Notes under the pieces: generated by a model
What the model was told of the DNA's origin: nothing
What the model saw: the letters and a program-made list of their open reading frames with translations, nothing else
Database searches by the model: none
Assembly (NCBI RefSeq): GCF_000566685.1
Contig: NZ_AZQN01000003.1
Location: 1,054,001 to 1,118,000, forward strand
Origin: Dyadobacter tibetensis Y620-1
GTDB lineage: Bacteria > Bacteroidota > Bacteroidia > Cytophagales > Spirosomataceae
Direction: 5' to 3'
DNA: 64,000 nucleotides
Translations under genes and position numbers: made by a program
In this document: piece after piece, positions 44,139 to 56,000 of the stretch
How positions within the stretch are numbered: position 1 is the stretch's first letter
Layout: each line of letters opens with the position of its first letter

Positions 44139-46406
44139 TTAACGACAAAAACTTTCGAAGCGTCTTTTTAATAGGAGGGCTGTTTCGGTCATGAGTTCTT
44201 CAGCAATGATATCGACATGTCGATTGGGCCAATCTTGAAGTTTACTGCCCTTAACCCATTGGTTAAAGGCCCCCATGGCAGGTCCACAATGAACTTGATA
44301 GTCTACCAGCTGCTGGGGGTTTCCTTCGAGTGCCAGTGCATTGCTATGTCCAAAATACCAGCGAAAAAGATAAGCTAACTTCTGCTTAGGATTTTTTTCT
44401 GCCACCGCAATTTGTTCCGCTGAATAGTAATCTTTTACATCATCATAGACTTGTTCGAAACTCCGTTTGAAATACCGATCTTCTAACTGTATACGGGTTT
44501 GTTCGTCAATTTCTTCGAGGGCATTAAATCGTTTATAAAGGTCATATAATTTGTTTGCTCGTCCCGAGAAAAGAGTTCCTTTCTTAAGTACCTGAACTTT
44601 AGCCCCGATTTCGAACATATCCCCAGCGGGAGCATAGTCGGTATCTTGGATATTAACCTGTTGTAAAAGATCCTTTACAGCAGGACTTATACCCGACTCA
44701 ACCGTACATTGGTTAATGGATCCCGTGAGAATAAAGTCGGCACCCAGTACAAAGGCTGCGGCCGCAGCTTCCGGTGTTCCAATTCCACCGGCTGCGCCTA
44801 CCCGGATTTTTTTTTGGTAGCAGTATTGTTCCATGATTTCATCGCGCAACCGCATTATGGTAGGAACCAGAGCAAAGGCTACGCCCCGGTCTGTATGACC
44901 TCCAGAGTCTGCCTCTACACAAATATCATCGGCCATGGGTATATTAGTGGCCAGAGAAGCTTGTTCAGCTGTGATTTGTTGGTTCTGGAGTAGCTTTTTA
45001 ATGAGTTTTTCAGGGGCTGGTTTCATAAATGCTGCAGCTACCTCTGGTCTGGAAACTTTCGCCATTATCCGGGTTGGAATAACAACCTGCCCTTGGGTAT
45101 TTTTTTTAATACCAGAAAGGCGTAATCTGACCAATGAGATGCTAATTTGCATATAAGCTGAGGCTTCAATATTACGGATTTGACGATCTAAAAATAAGTC
45201 AACCAGTTCCTCTTCCATAGACCCATTCAACAGGTTCATTCCAAAACTTTCTCCCTGGTCCAATTGATCCTGGATATAGGTTATGGCAGCCGCTATGGCT
45301 GGCAATTTTAATCCGCCTGTGCCAAAATAGGCCATCAATTTTGCCCGGGCCATCTTTACAACTAATTCCTTAGATGCAATGCCATGTACCATTGCTCCAC
45401 AGGCATAGGCATACTTTACCCGGTAATCGGCTAGATACTCGGCAGATCCTAAGTCCTGGGGCCGTATGCACCGATCGCTCGATGTGGTTGCTGAGGTGCC
45501 TGAATTAGTTCGAATGAGTACATGGTTGCAAAGATCTTTAAAACTATTCTCAGACATCGGGATAGGTTCTTTTTGAATGTGAATGAGCATTTTTTTAAGT
45601 ACGTCTCCTGGGCCTAATTCTATAAATTCTGTCCCCTTATATGATAGTAAGTAGCTTATACTTTCATACCATCGAACGGGTTGGCTTATCTGCTTTTCCA
45701 ATAGATCTGGAATATATTGCATACCGTATGGTCTTGCTGTAACATTAGAAATCACCTGAATTTTTAAGGAATTATATGAGAAGCTTTTGGCAAAGTCCCC
45801 AAATTCTTTTGCGGCTTCTACCATATACCGGGAGTGAAATGCTCCGCTAACATTTAACGGGAAATATAGTTTCAGACCCTGATCTTCAAATACCTGCTGG
45901 GCCGCCTGTATCTGGTCGCTGGGACCGGTAATTACGATTTGATGTGAAGAATTATAATTGGCAATGTCAATCTCTGTAAAATGATTTTTCTCGAGGATTT
46001 TACGCACCTCATTCATCCGCATGCCCAATAGGGCAGCCATGCCTCCACTGGCCTTTTCCGACATAAGCTCTGCCCGCTTCTTTACTAATTGGAGTCCCGT
46101 TTCGAACGAAAATCCTCCTGCTGCAAATAAGGCTACATATTCTCCGAAACTATGGCCTAGCAAACAGTCCGGCATGCTGGCTTGTTCTATATGTTTTAAA
46201 TAGTCCATAACACTTACCACGTATAATGCCGGTTGGGTATACTGCGTATTGTTGAGGAGCCGATGGGGGTCATGTATGCATAAATCTTGTAGATCGTAAC
46301 CCATGATGTGGTTGGCAGTTTCCATGAGTTCGGGAAATAAGGGGAACAAATCCTGTCCCATACCTCTGAATTGAGACCCTTGTCCAGGGAACATACAGAC
46401 TTTCAT
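44139..46406 (-). CDS. Trans-acting acyltransferase / PfaD-type enoylreductase fusion (AT-ER)
   Basis: Bifunctional protein of 755 residues, typical of trans-AT polyketide synthases (PksE/BaeE-like organisation). Residues ~1-290: malonyl-CoA:ACP transacylase with FPGQGSQ, nucleophile S86 in GHSFGEY and H191 in GAFHSR, a malonyl-type signature. Residues ~320-755: FMN-dependent nitronate-monooxygenase-like enoylreductase of the PfaD family (SAEYLADYRVKYAYACGAMV, GAAGGIGTPEAAAAAFVLGA, LTGSINQCTVESG, C-terminal WYFGHSN and PAMGAFNQWVKGS). It would load malonyl onto the carrier domains of the PKS, which has no AT of its own, and reduce enoyl intermediates. Its ATG overlaps the stop of the preceding 198-residue gene (ATGA at 46403-46406), implying translational coupling. 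Identity is secure. Confidence 0.95.
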   Translation of the reverse strand: MKVCMFPGQGSQFRGMGQDLFPLFPELMETANHIMGYDLQDLCIHDPHRLLNNTQYTQPALYVVSVMDYLKHIEQASMPDCLLGHSFGEYVALFAAGGFSFETGLQLVKKRAELMSEKASGGMAALLGMRMNEVRKILEKNHFTEIDIANYNSSHQIVITGPSDQIQAAQQVFEDQGLKLYFPLNVSGAFHSRYMVEAAKEFGDFAKSFSYNSLKIQVISNVTARPYGMQYIPDLLEKQISQPVRWYESISYLLSYKGTEFIELGPGDVLKKMLIHIQKEPIPMSENSFKDLCNHVLIRTNSGTSATTSSDRCIRPQDLGSAEYLADYRVKYAYACGAMVHGIASKELVVKMARAKLMAYFGTGGLKLPAIAAAITYIQDQLDQGESFGMNLLNGSMEEELVDLFLDRQIRNIEASAYMQISISLVRLRLSGIKKNTQGQVVIPTRIMAKVSRPEVAAAFMKPAPEKLIKKLLQNQQITAEQASLATNIPMADDICVEADSGGHTDRGVAFALVPTIMRLRDEIMEQYCYQKKIRVGAAGGIGTPEAAAAAFVLGADFILTGSINQCTVESGISPAVKDLLQQVNIQDTDYAPAGDMFEIGAKVQVLKKGTLFSGRANKLYDLYKRFNALEEIDEQTRIQLEDRYFKRSFEQVYDDVKDYYSAEQIAVAEKNPKQKLAYLFRWYFGHSNALALEGNPQQLVDYQVHCGPAMGAFNQWVKGSKLQDWPNRHVDIIAEELMTETALLLKRRFESFCR

Positions 46407-46999
46407 AATTTGAAGCTTAGTTTATAGGAACAAATGCTGTTTTCAGATATTGACTCTATTTCCATACAAATTTGATATGGAAGATGAAGTGCATCGTTGA
46501 TGCCCTGGATATACGCATCTATGGGAGGGCTGATATATTGTTCGATCCCCAACTCTCTGCAGATACGATGATAGCGGTCAATTCCTGTAAATCGTATTTC
46601 AACCAGATGCTCTTCATACTTCAAAAATTGAAAGATGTATTCGGGGCTACTACGAAAAATAGATGCAATGGAAATTTTCGCTATACCCTTCGCATTTCGT
46701 TCGATGGAAGGCTTAAGAATTAGCATTTGCTTTGCAGTCTTCTGGCCTAAAGCATAGGTAGTAGCCTTAGAGAGTTCTTCCATGCATTCATAGCCAAACT
46801 TTTCTCCTGCGGCTTTAAGCATTAATCCATAGAAGGAAGAGGTGGCATTTGATAACTTAAAAACTACTTCAGAAAAGCTTTCAGGGAAGAAATCAGCAAT
46901 AATCTCTTCGGCAGGCATATGGGGTAAATATTGATCCTCTCCTCTATAGCTAGAGGCGAGTGCATAAATAGGAGGCGTAGGGGTAAGGGGAGTGTTCAT
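46403..46999 (-). CDS. Unknown 198-residue protein coupled to the AT-ER gene
   Basis: Soluble protein of 198 residues, no signal peptide or membrane helix. Segment LMLKAAGEKFGYECMEELSK with YALGQKTAKQM followed by FLKYEEHLVEIRFTG and YHRICRELGI faintly recalls the L-2-amino-thiazoline-4-carboxylate hydrolase-like family, which also has a helical N-part and a mixed C-part; I cannot confirm this by eye. It begins 27 bp after the PKS stop codon and ends in a 4-bp overlap with the AT-ER start, so it is firmly inside the operon and probably acts on the polyketide or its carrier. Function unassigned. Confidence 0.8.
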   Translation of the reverse strand: MNTPLTPTPPIYALASSYRGEDQYLPHMPAEEIIADFFPESFSEVVFKLSNATSSFYGLMLKAAGEKFGYECMEELSKATTYALGQKTAKQMLILKPSIERNAKGIAKISIASIFRSSPEYIFQFLKYEEHLVEIRFTGIDRYHRICRELGIEQYISPPIDAYIQGINDALHLPYQICMEIESISENSICSYKLSFKL

Positions 47000-47026
47000 A
47001 TAAGCAGTATCGTTTAAGGATTGATC

Positions 47027-50000
47027 TTATGATAATTCATATAATGTATGGCATACTTTATTGATTTGCTGGATCACGCTCTTATCATTCATTAAGGTGA
47101 TATGATTTGGTGCAGATAATTCAATATGATGAAATTGAGGTAGCACATTTTTCCACGCTAACCAGTATTGCTGATTATCTAAATGAAGATTTTCCGACTC
47201 ATGCAAGATGCAATAAGGGGCTAGCTTGCCGTAGAATTGTTTGTCTTTATTAGAAAAATAGTAAACATCGATTGCCTCAGGCTGTTCCATGGGTAGCACC
47301 CGGTAATCCACAAATTGGGCTGACTCTCTTACAGAGCGACCTCTTTCAATTATGGCGTTAATTTGCTCTGGGGCACTGCTCAATCCTCGGGCTTTGGCTA
47401 AGGCTGTGACATACTCTAAAAAGGATTGATCGGAAGGAAAATCGGGAATTGTGTCTCTATGGATTAGCTTGTCGGCAAGCTGCTCAGTATGCTGTAAGTT
47501 AGAGGCTCCGAGAAGCAAATTAACCGTTTGCAGTACCATGGACCTGTAGTCTATAACGAAACGATTCATGGAGCCAGCAATAAATATGGAGTCGATCATT
47601 ACGATTGAGCTTACTTGCTTTCCGAGTTTCTGAAGGTGCTTTGCCATTTCATAAGCCAAGGCCCCTCCAAGGGAGAATCCTCCAAGGTCATAGGGTCCAT
47701 CTGGCTGGGTCTGAAGTACAAGCTCGGTATAATACTGAGCCATATCTGCAATTCCCTTGAAGTGTTTTCCGTGTTTGGTCCAGGTATCGGCAACAACCGC
47801 GTAAAAGGGTCGTCGGCTGCATTCGGCAATGGAATGGTATCCTTCTATACCTCCCCCGACTGGATGTAACCAAAATATGGGCCTACCTTCAGTTTGGGCA
47901 TTAAGCTTTATGATATCCTTCGGAAGCTTTTTTGAGGGCGGGGAAGAAAGAGTAGTTTGAATATTGGCCAATGATTGCGGGTGAAGGGAGAGCAAGGCAT
48001 CGGCTGCCTCTCCGACGGTTGGGTAATCGAATAATAGTCGGTTATCTACATCCGGGATGATTTTTTTTACCTGCTGAATAAATCTACTCGTAGAGATAGA
48101 ATCGAGACCATACTGATAGAGAGGTTTGCTCTCCGCTATATCTGAGGCAGGCATATGGATAATTTCTGCCACAATCTCCTTAAGTGTTGAAACCATCTTT
48201 TCCCTTTCAGGATAATTTGTTGTTTTGGGTGGAATGACACTGGAATCAATTGCCTCATCAACTCTCCCATTAGTCGAATCTGACGAAGGAGAAGAGCTTC
48301 CTTTTTTAGGAAGTGGACTTGCCCAGTAGGGCTTTCGCTCAAAGGGGTAAGTCGGAAGACTTATTCTACGCGGTATATCATTAGAGTATAATGCACTCCA
48401 TTCTATTTCGGCACCATTTACCCATAATTGGGCCAAATTTGGTAATTGAGATGATGCATATAACTCCGGATAGTCTATTTGTCGGTAATTTTGAGGGGAC
48501 TTTTTGTATGAGGTGTCAAACTGATTATACCAGACCTGAGACTCAATATGTCCATTGATAAACTGTTTAAGAAGTTGGGCTAACTCTGATATATTCCGAA
48601 CCAAAAGTGCTACTCTTTCTTTCATATGTGCCCTCCCGACCTGTAGAGTATAGCTCATTGAGTACAAATCATTCGCAGAGATCTGACCTTTACTGATGCT
48701 TTCTATAAAATTCTTCGCATATTGTATCAAGCTTGCCTTACTCTGCCCTGAGAGCAACATTAGTACTGGCTGAGCTGTGGTGTAGGAGAGGTTTTGAGGC
48801 TTATAGCTTTTATATTCTTCTAATAAAACGTGACCATTTACTCCGCCGAACCCGAAGGCACTGACCCCTGCTCGCCTTGGCCACTCCTGACCCTTATCGT
48901 TCTTTCTGACTTTCCAGTCTTGTGTATGTTGGACAACATAAAAGGGGCTATTCTCTAATTTGAGATGAGGGTTTATAGACTCACTAAAAAGACTTTTAGG
49001 GAGTTTTTTATGTTTTAATTGCATCAAAACCTTGAGCACTCCAGCCATACCCGCTCCAAACTCCAGGTGACCAATATTTGTTTTGACAGATCCGATCGCA
49101 CAGGTGCCTGCTTCCATGACGGGCTTATCATGGTTTTGATAAAGCCTGTTAAATGCGTTTTTTAAGGCTGTCACCTCCACAGGATCTCCTATCAAGGTTC
49201 CTGGTCCATGTGTTTCAACATAGCTAACTGATCGGGGGTCAATATCTAGGGGTAAATATGTATCGTAAATTAGGTCGGCTTGAGCACGAGGATTAGGAGA
49301 AGTGAGCGAATTGGCCCGCCCACCATGGTTTTCATTGGTATTTCTGATCAGCCCATAAACATGGTCCCCGGCTTCCTCCGCCGCTTTTAAGCTTTTGAGC
49401 ATGATAACTCCCACTCCTTCACCTCTAACATACCCGCTGGCACGATCAGAAAAAGCTCGGCTGCAACCATCATCACTTAATGCACCGAAGTGATAGAGGC
49501 TTTCGTAAATTTCAGGGGTTAATAAAGTATTGACTCCTGCGGCTAATGCGATGTCGCATCGGCCACTTCTAATAGATTCAACAGCTCGGTGAATGGCTAC
49601 CAATGAACTGGAACATGCGGTTTCTATGGCTTGACTTGGCCCTTTAAAGTCTAAGAAGTAGCTAATGCGATTAGGACCCATCGATGATACCATGCCCATT
49701 AGAGAATGTCCTTCAATTGGTGTTTGAGACTGTGCCAACACCCTGTTGTATTCGTAGCAGGAGATGGCAGCAAATATTCCTGTATTGCTTCCGGCTAAGT
49801 TATTAGGATTGTACCCAGCATCTTCTATGGCCTTCCAGATATGCATCATCATAAGCCGCTGTTGAGGATCCATTTGTAGGGCTTCGGCCGGAGAAATATT
49901 AAAGAAGAGTGGGTCGAAGGTGCTCATGTTTTCTATGAATCCGCCTAATCTGGCCTTCACTGCCGGATAGTCGCGGAAATCCCACCGCTCTTTAGGTATT

Positions 50001-53000
50001 TCTGTAACACAATGCCTTTCACTGACCAGATTTTCCCAAAATTCATGTATATCCTTGGCCATTGGGAGCTCGGCACTTACTCCGATAACGGCAATAGGTT
50101 CTAGGGTTTTGAGGTTATCCGAAACGTTACGGCTATTTTTATATGCTGATTCCTGTCTTAATAGATGAACCTTGGAGTACTTGGATTTTGCCGAGTCAGA
50201 TGTTATTCCCTGCTCGACATCGGTTAACTGACTACTTTCACTCCTTTTTTCTGTCTGGTGGGAAAGGCAGTTTTGGTCAAATTCTAATATTCCACCAGTT
50301 TGCCGTATTGATATTGCAGCTTCGCTGCCATTTCTATGAAGACTTCCCAGTTCCATGGAGCTGGAATGGATATTACAAATTGAATCAGATGGCAGTGTAC
50401 CAATTGTGGCCTCGACTTTTTTCTTTTGCCGGGAGCTTTCCCTAGCCTCTTGCTGCTCGGTTACCTTTTGGACTGTGTTGGGTGAGTCCTTAATTTCAAT
50501 GCCTAATCGGTACACCTTCAAACGAAATGGGTAGGTTGGAAGGCTAATTTTCTTTCTGTTGGCATTGATCGAAAGTAATTTCCAGTTTACCCGGTATCCC
50601 TGTACCCAATCTTGGATAAGGCTAAGGAGTTCAACCTGACTGCCTGTTTGGGCTATAGGCGGTGTATATGGCTGTTTTGACTTACTGAGGTCGGCCGCCC
50701 CCAGTATAAAATCAGGGTTACCCTTAGCATGTGTTTTAAAATATTGCAATTTCTCATGCAGTTCCGATATATTCGAGGCCAAAAATCCGAGGCGGTAGGG
50801 CATGGCATTCCTTCCGGTCTGTAAGGTATAGGCCATATCGGCCAACTGCTCTTGTCCTGCCTGCCCGGAGTCAATAAAGTTCAATAACAGGTCAGTTTGC
50901 TGTTGAAGTTGTTCAGGGCTTTGTGCTGAGAATACAAATATTTTGGGTTGCGCTTCTCTGCTGTAGTATTCATCAGGTGTCTGATTTTTTGGGATGTATT
51001 CCTCTATGATGACATGGGCGTTCACTCCTCCAAACCCAAAGGCACTCACCCCGGCCCGTCGGGGGCTAGCTCCTCCAGTTTCGGTGGTCACGGCCTTCCA
51101 TTCTTGATTTTTCCGTACTAAATAAAAGGGGGTTCCTTCTGTCTTAATATAAGGACTAATAGTGTTACAATGTAGATTCTTGATAAGGGTCTTATGTTTC
51201 AATTGTAATAACACCTTTATAACCCCAGCCACACCAGAGGCATATTCAGTATGTCCAATATGACTTTTGATACTTCCTAGTCCACAATAGTTTTGTTTAG
51301 TACTGTGTAGCGTACTCAATTCGGTAAATGCTGTTTTAAGGGCATCTACTTCTATAGGATCTCCTAACTTAGTCCCAGTACCATGTGTTTCGATAAAATT
51401 GACAGTAGAAGGATCAATTCCAGCTTTTTTATAGGCTTTTTTAATGAGATTGATTTGAGCCCGCATACTGGGGGCCGTCAACGCATTAGCACGCCCGCCA
51501 TGATTATCGGCAGTAGAACGAATGATTCCATATATATGATCTCCATCCGCTTCTGCTTGTTTTAAATCTTTTAATAGGACCATGCCCACTCCTTCAGCGC
51601 GTACAAACCCATCCGCAGTATCTGAAAATGTTTTACATCTGCCTTCCTTACTGAGCATACCAGCGTGGCCCATGCGGATAAAAGAAGATTTCGATTGAAG
51701 GGCATTTACGCCACCTGCTATGGCCATTGTTGAGTCGCCGGACTGAATGGACCGGACTGCCCGATGTATTGCGATTAATGAACTAGAACATGCTGTGTCC
51801 ACAGGTTCGCTGCTACCGGTAAGGTCCAGAAAGTAGCTAAAGCGATTGGGACCCATACAGGAAATAATATTGGTCTGATTGAATGAAGGGTTCGCATGTT
51901 TCTGCCTACCAATTAACTCGCTGAATTCGTGGCTTGCCATTCCTACAAAAATGGCCGTATCGCTACCTTTTAAATCCTGCGGGGCGTAGCCGGCATCTTC
52001 TATGACTTTCCATGCATATAGCATAAGGAGTCTGTGTTGAGGATCCATGTCGATAGCCTCCTGTTCGCTGATGTTAAAGAACTCTGGATCAAAATCGTAA
52101 AGATTCCGAATCAATCCGGCCCATTGGCTTGCTTTGCTATCATTCTCCGGGTTCATATCTTGACGTATCCATTGATCTTCAGGGAGAGGGACAATGCAAT
52201 CTTTACCTTCTAGTAAATTCTCCCAAAACTCCTCCAGCGTATCGGCTTTTGGGAATTTTCCACTCATTCCAATAATCGCCACGGGGCGTGAATCCTCTGG
52301 CAAATAATTTTTCGCAGAATGAATCTGAACAAGTTCTTTTTCTGGGGTGAGCGGGCAAGAGTTTGGAGCAGACTTTTTGTTCTCGTTCCACTCCTTTATT
52401 AAGGCTTCCAAATGCTCACGCTGCAGGTAGCCAGCTAATTTGAATAATGATTCACATTCAAAAAAAATGGTAGGAGCCAGATCGAGATCCCATATTTCGT
52501 TTAATTGTATGGCAAATTCGGTATATCGAATCGAGTCATATCCATACTCGTCCATACCGGCATCGAGCCGGATATGTTCGGTGGGTATTTCTAGTAAAGT
52601 GGATGCGGTTTGAATAAGGATTTCGAAAATATGCTCTTCTAATGCATGTGGTGTATCGGGTTTTAATACGTTATTATAACCTGTGCGTGGAGCGAGATTA
52701 ATGCTGTTAGCACGGTCACTTTTTGAACCAAGGAGTTCAGAAATTTGCGGACTTTCAGTGGCCTCCTGATCATGGTCTGAATGAGCGATAGTGCTATCTT
52801 TTTCCGGCAGTACCACGCTGTCTTGAAGATAGGACGCCAATGCCGTAAGAGTGCTATATTCAAAGAAAATGATTGGGGTCAGATCTACTCCGAAAGCTTC
52901 ATTAATCCGGACGGCAAACTCTGTATAACGAATGCTATCGAAACTATATTCATCGATTCCTGCTTCAGGGTCAATAAAGTCGATCGGGATTTCCAGAAGA

Positions 53001-56000
53001 TCGGACGCGAACTGTTGGAGTCGAAAGAGTATAGCCTCATGAGTGCGGGGAGAATTTTCACCAATAGGCGTCAAGGCTTCGGGTTGCACTGTGGCGTCGG
53101 CATGGCTGGACTGCTCAGGAGCAGATGCGGGCTTTGGAATAGTAGGGAGGAAATCTTCATAGTCTCCGAGAATTTCACTGCGATTCTGGATTATCTTTGG
53201 AGCTGTAGTTTCCGAAGTGGAGTTTGTTTCATCAAAAATATGCGAAGCCAAGCTACTCAGAGTTGCAAATTGGAAAAATATTGTGGGACTTAAGCTTAAC
53301 TCGAACTGTTCATTCAAAATCATGGCAAACTCGGCATAAAGAATAGAGTCAAAGCCATATTCTTCAAAAGAAGTGTCCAAATCGATATGTTCAGCAGGGA
53401 CTTTGAGTACGTCAGCGGCAAGGGTCAGCAGGGTTTTGTTAATATTTTCCATAGGGGTAGCATTTATGTCCTGAGAATAGGTCGTTTCTGTGGGAATGGA
53501 GAAGGGATCCAAAAAAAGATCGGAATTGGAGAGCTCCACCTCCCAGTTTATTCGGCGTTTTAAGTTTTCAGTCTGACCGTACATTACGAGGCACTGCGCG
53601 GAGGGACCTGACAACATATGGCTGAAGGCCCTAATTCCAATATCATTTGGCATGGGAACCATGCCTGACATATGTTTTAGATTTTTAATTCCCCCAGGAC
53701 TTAAGGTTAATCCTCCTTCCTTCCAAAATGGCCAGTTAATGGAGATGGTGTTACCCTGACGGGCCCCCGCTTTCGCTAATCTATTCCGGTAAAAAGCGAA
53801 TTCATCCATAAAGGAATTGGCCCAGGCATAGTCGGTCTGACCAATATTTCCAATTACCGATGTAGTGGAGGAAAATAAGGAAAGAAAGTCCAGAGGGCGA
53901 TTCCCTATGGCCTGATCCAGATTTACGAGGCCCTTTAGCTTTGGTGCTAGTACCTGCTCAATCTGGCCCTTGGTTTTTTTTATTAAAAGACTATCCTGAA
54001 TAACTGCTGCAGAATGGATTACCCCGGTAAGCTTTCCATAATTCAAATAAATTTCATCTATAAGTTTTTGAACCGCATCTGGGTCCGATATATCCGTGGG
54101 ATGGTAAAGTACCCGGGCTCCGGAGGATGTTAATGTAGACAACACATCTCTTTTATTTGTTTCCAGTTCAGATCGCCCGGTCAAAATTAGGGTAACCCTC
54201 TCAGTTTGACGGATTGCCTCCCTGCAGAAAAGCTGACCTATTCCTCCCATTCCTCCAGTAATAAGGTATACCCCATTCTCCTGCCATGGATTGCGTACAG
54301 GTAAGGTGGGTTTCCACTGTGCCCAATTTTTGATCCATCGATGGTGTTGTCTATAACTTATATGCCGATCGTAATCTGCCTGTTGATTTTCATCCAGCAC
54401 CCTTTTTAATGATTTTTCTTCGGCTGGGGACCATTCTATTACCTGAAAGTTGATTTTATTGTACTCTGTCTGGACTGCTTTCAACATTCCAGCAAGGGAC
54501 GAGGCCAGACGTTCAATTCCAGAGTTTGGAACCACAACTTGTATTAGTAGGGTATCTTTTAGCTGCAATACCCATTCTTGTATATAAGCGATACATTTAA
54601 TTCCTATCTCAAATATTTGATCTTCAGGTGCAATTGAAGAATGTTGGATAATTATCACCTCATGATCTCTAATTTCTTCCTTCAGATTATACCCCTTCCA
54701 TGTCCCCCCAGGGCAAAGTACTATTTTGGAGCTAGCTGCAGCATATACATGTCTTACAGGGGGGGCAGTTTTCCAATAAGAACCCAAGTATAAAGTGTCG
54801 GCCTGAGAGGATGAATTTAAAGTTTCATGGTCATCAGCAATGTTTTTTATGACAAGAATGAGATGTGCACATACCAGCCCGGAATCATTACAAAGATCAA
54901 TTTCTAAGACGTTATTTACCCCCGAACTGTTCTTTTGAACCGCCATAATTGCCCACATTTTCGATTTAAAAGCGCTGAAAAATGTGATGGATTTTAGGGT
55001 AGGATAGGTTATCCGGGTATTCAGCTGTATGGTACTGATTTTATAATGCTGCCAGAGCATCCCTAGTTGAAATGCTGTCTCCAAAATATCTGGATATATC
55101 TTAAAGCCTTGGTATGCGGCTTCTAGCGTTTGAACGCCGGCAATGAATTGGTTATTGAGAATGGAAATCTCTTGAATGCTCCGATAATGAGGCCCGTAAG
55201 CAAAGCCAGCTTTTTCTAATAGTTGATAAGTTTGTTCATGTGAATAGCCTGCCTGTGCCTGCAGAATTTGTACTGAGTCAAGGTTTTGTCTTGCCCTTTT
55301 GGTTTTTCTATCTTCTCTAGCCCTACAGGAAAATACTGGCAATCCATGTACTTGATCCACCACAGTCATTCTATCAGTAACCCCTACATCAGAGATGCAT
55401 CGAAGGGTGTGAGGTTTGCTCTTAGGTAAATCTTTTAGTGAGTTGGGATATTCGAAGTGGTCAAATGTTAAGGAAATCCGTGGCCCGCCTGGTCTTACAG
55501 ATTCTAATAATAAGGATTCCCGTACCATTTCAAGAAGGTAGCCATGAGGGATATCACTGCTACAGGTTATGAACGAATCAAGGTTGGAACAATAGGGGGG
55601 ATTTAGGGGGGGAGTTCCCTCTAGGACTATCTTTCCGGTATCATCCTTTGTTTTTTGTATAAATGGATGGACTAGTTGTTTTTCCTCTTCTGATACCCTG
55701 CTAAACCAATAGGAAGTGGGGGTAAAGGGGTAGTGGGGTAAGCCTAGTTTTTTTGGGTGAATGCCCTCAAATATTCGGTCCCAATCCCAGTTAAAGCCAT
55801 TTGAATAAAGGTGGGAAAGCTTGTTGATAATCGGTAAATAATTCTTAACAAGCGCCTCAGGAGTTTCGATACCAATCAGTGGGTCTTCCATGAGGTGGTT
55901 TTTTGTGGAATCTCTATTTTCTTGCCTTTGATTTAATTCATCGAGTGTCGACTGCAGTTGTTTTAATAAGTCATTAAGGTTTCTAACGACAAGTGATATA

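Noticed and set aside
52781-53293. 170-codon plus-strand ORF inside the PKS gene
   Set aside because: Antisense shadow of the ACP region; no family resemblance.
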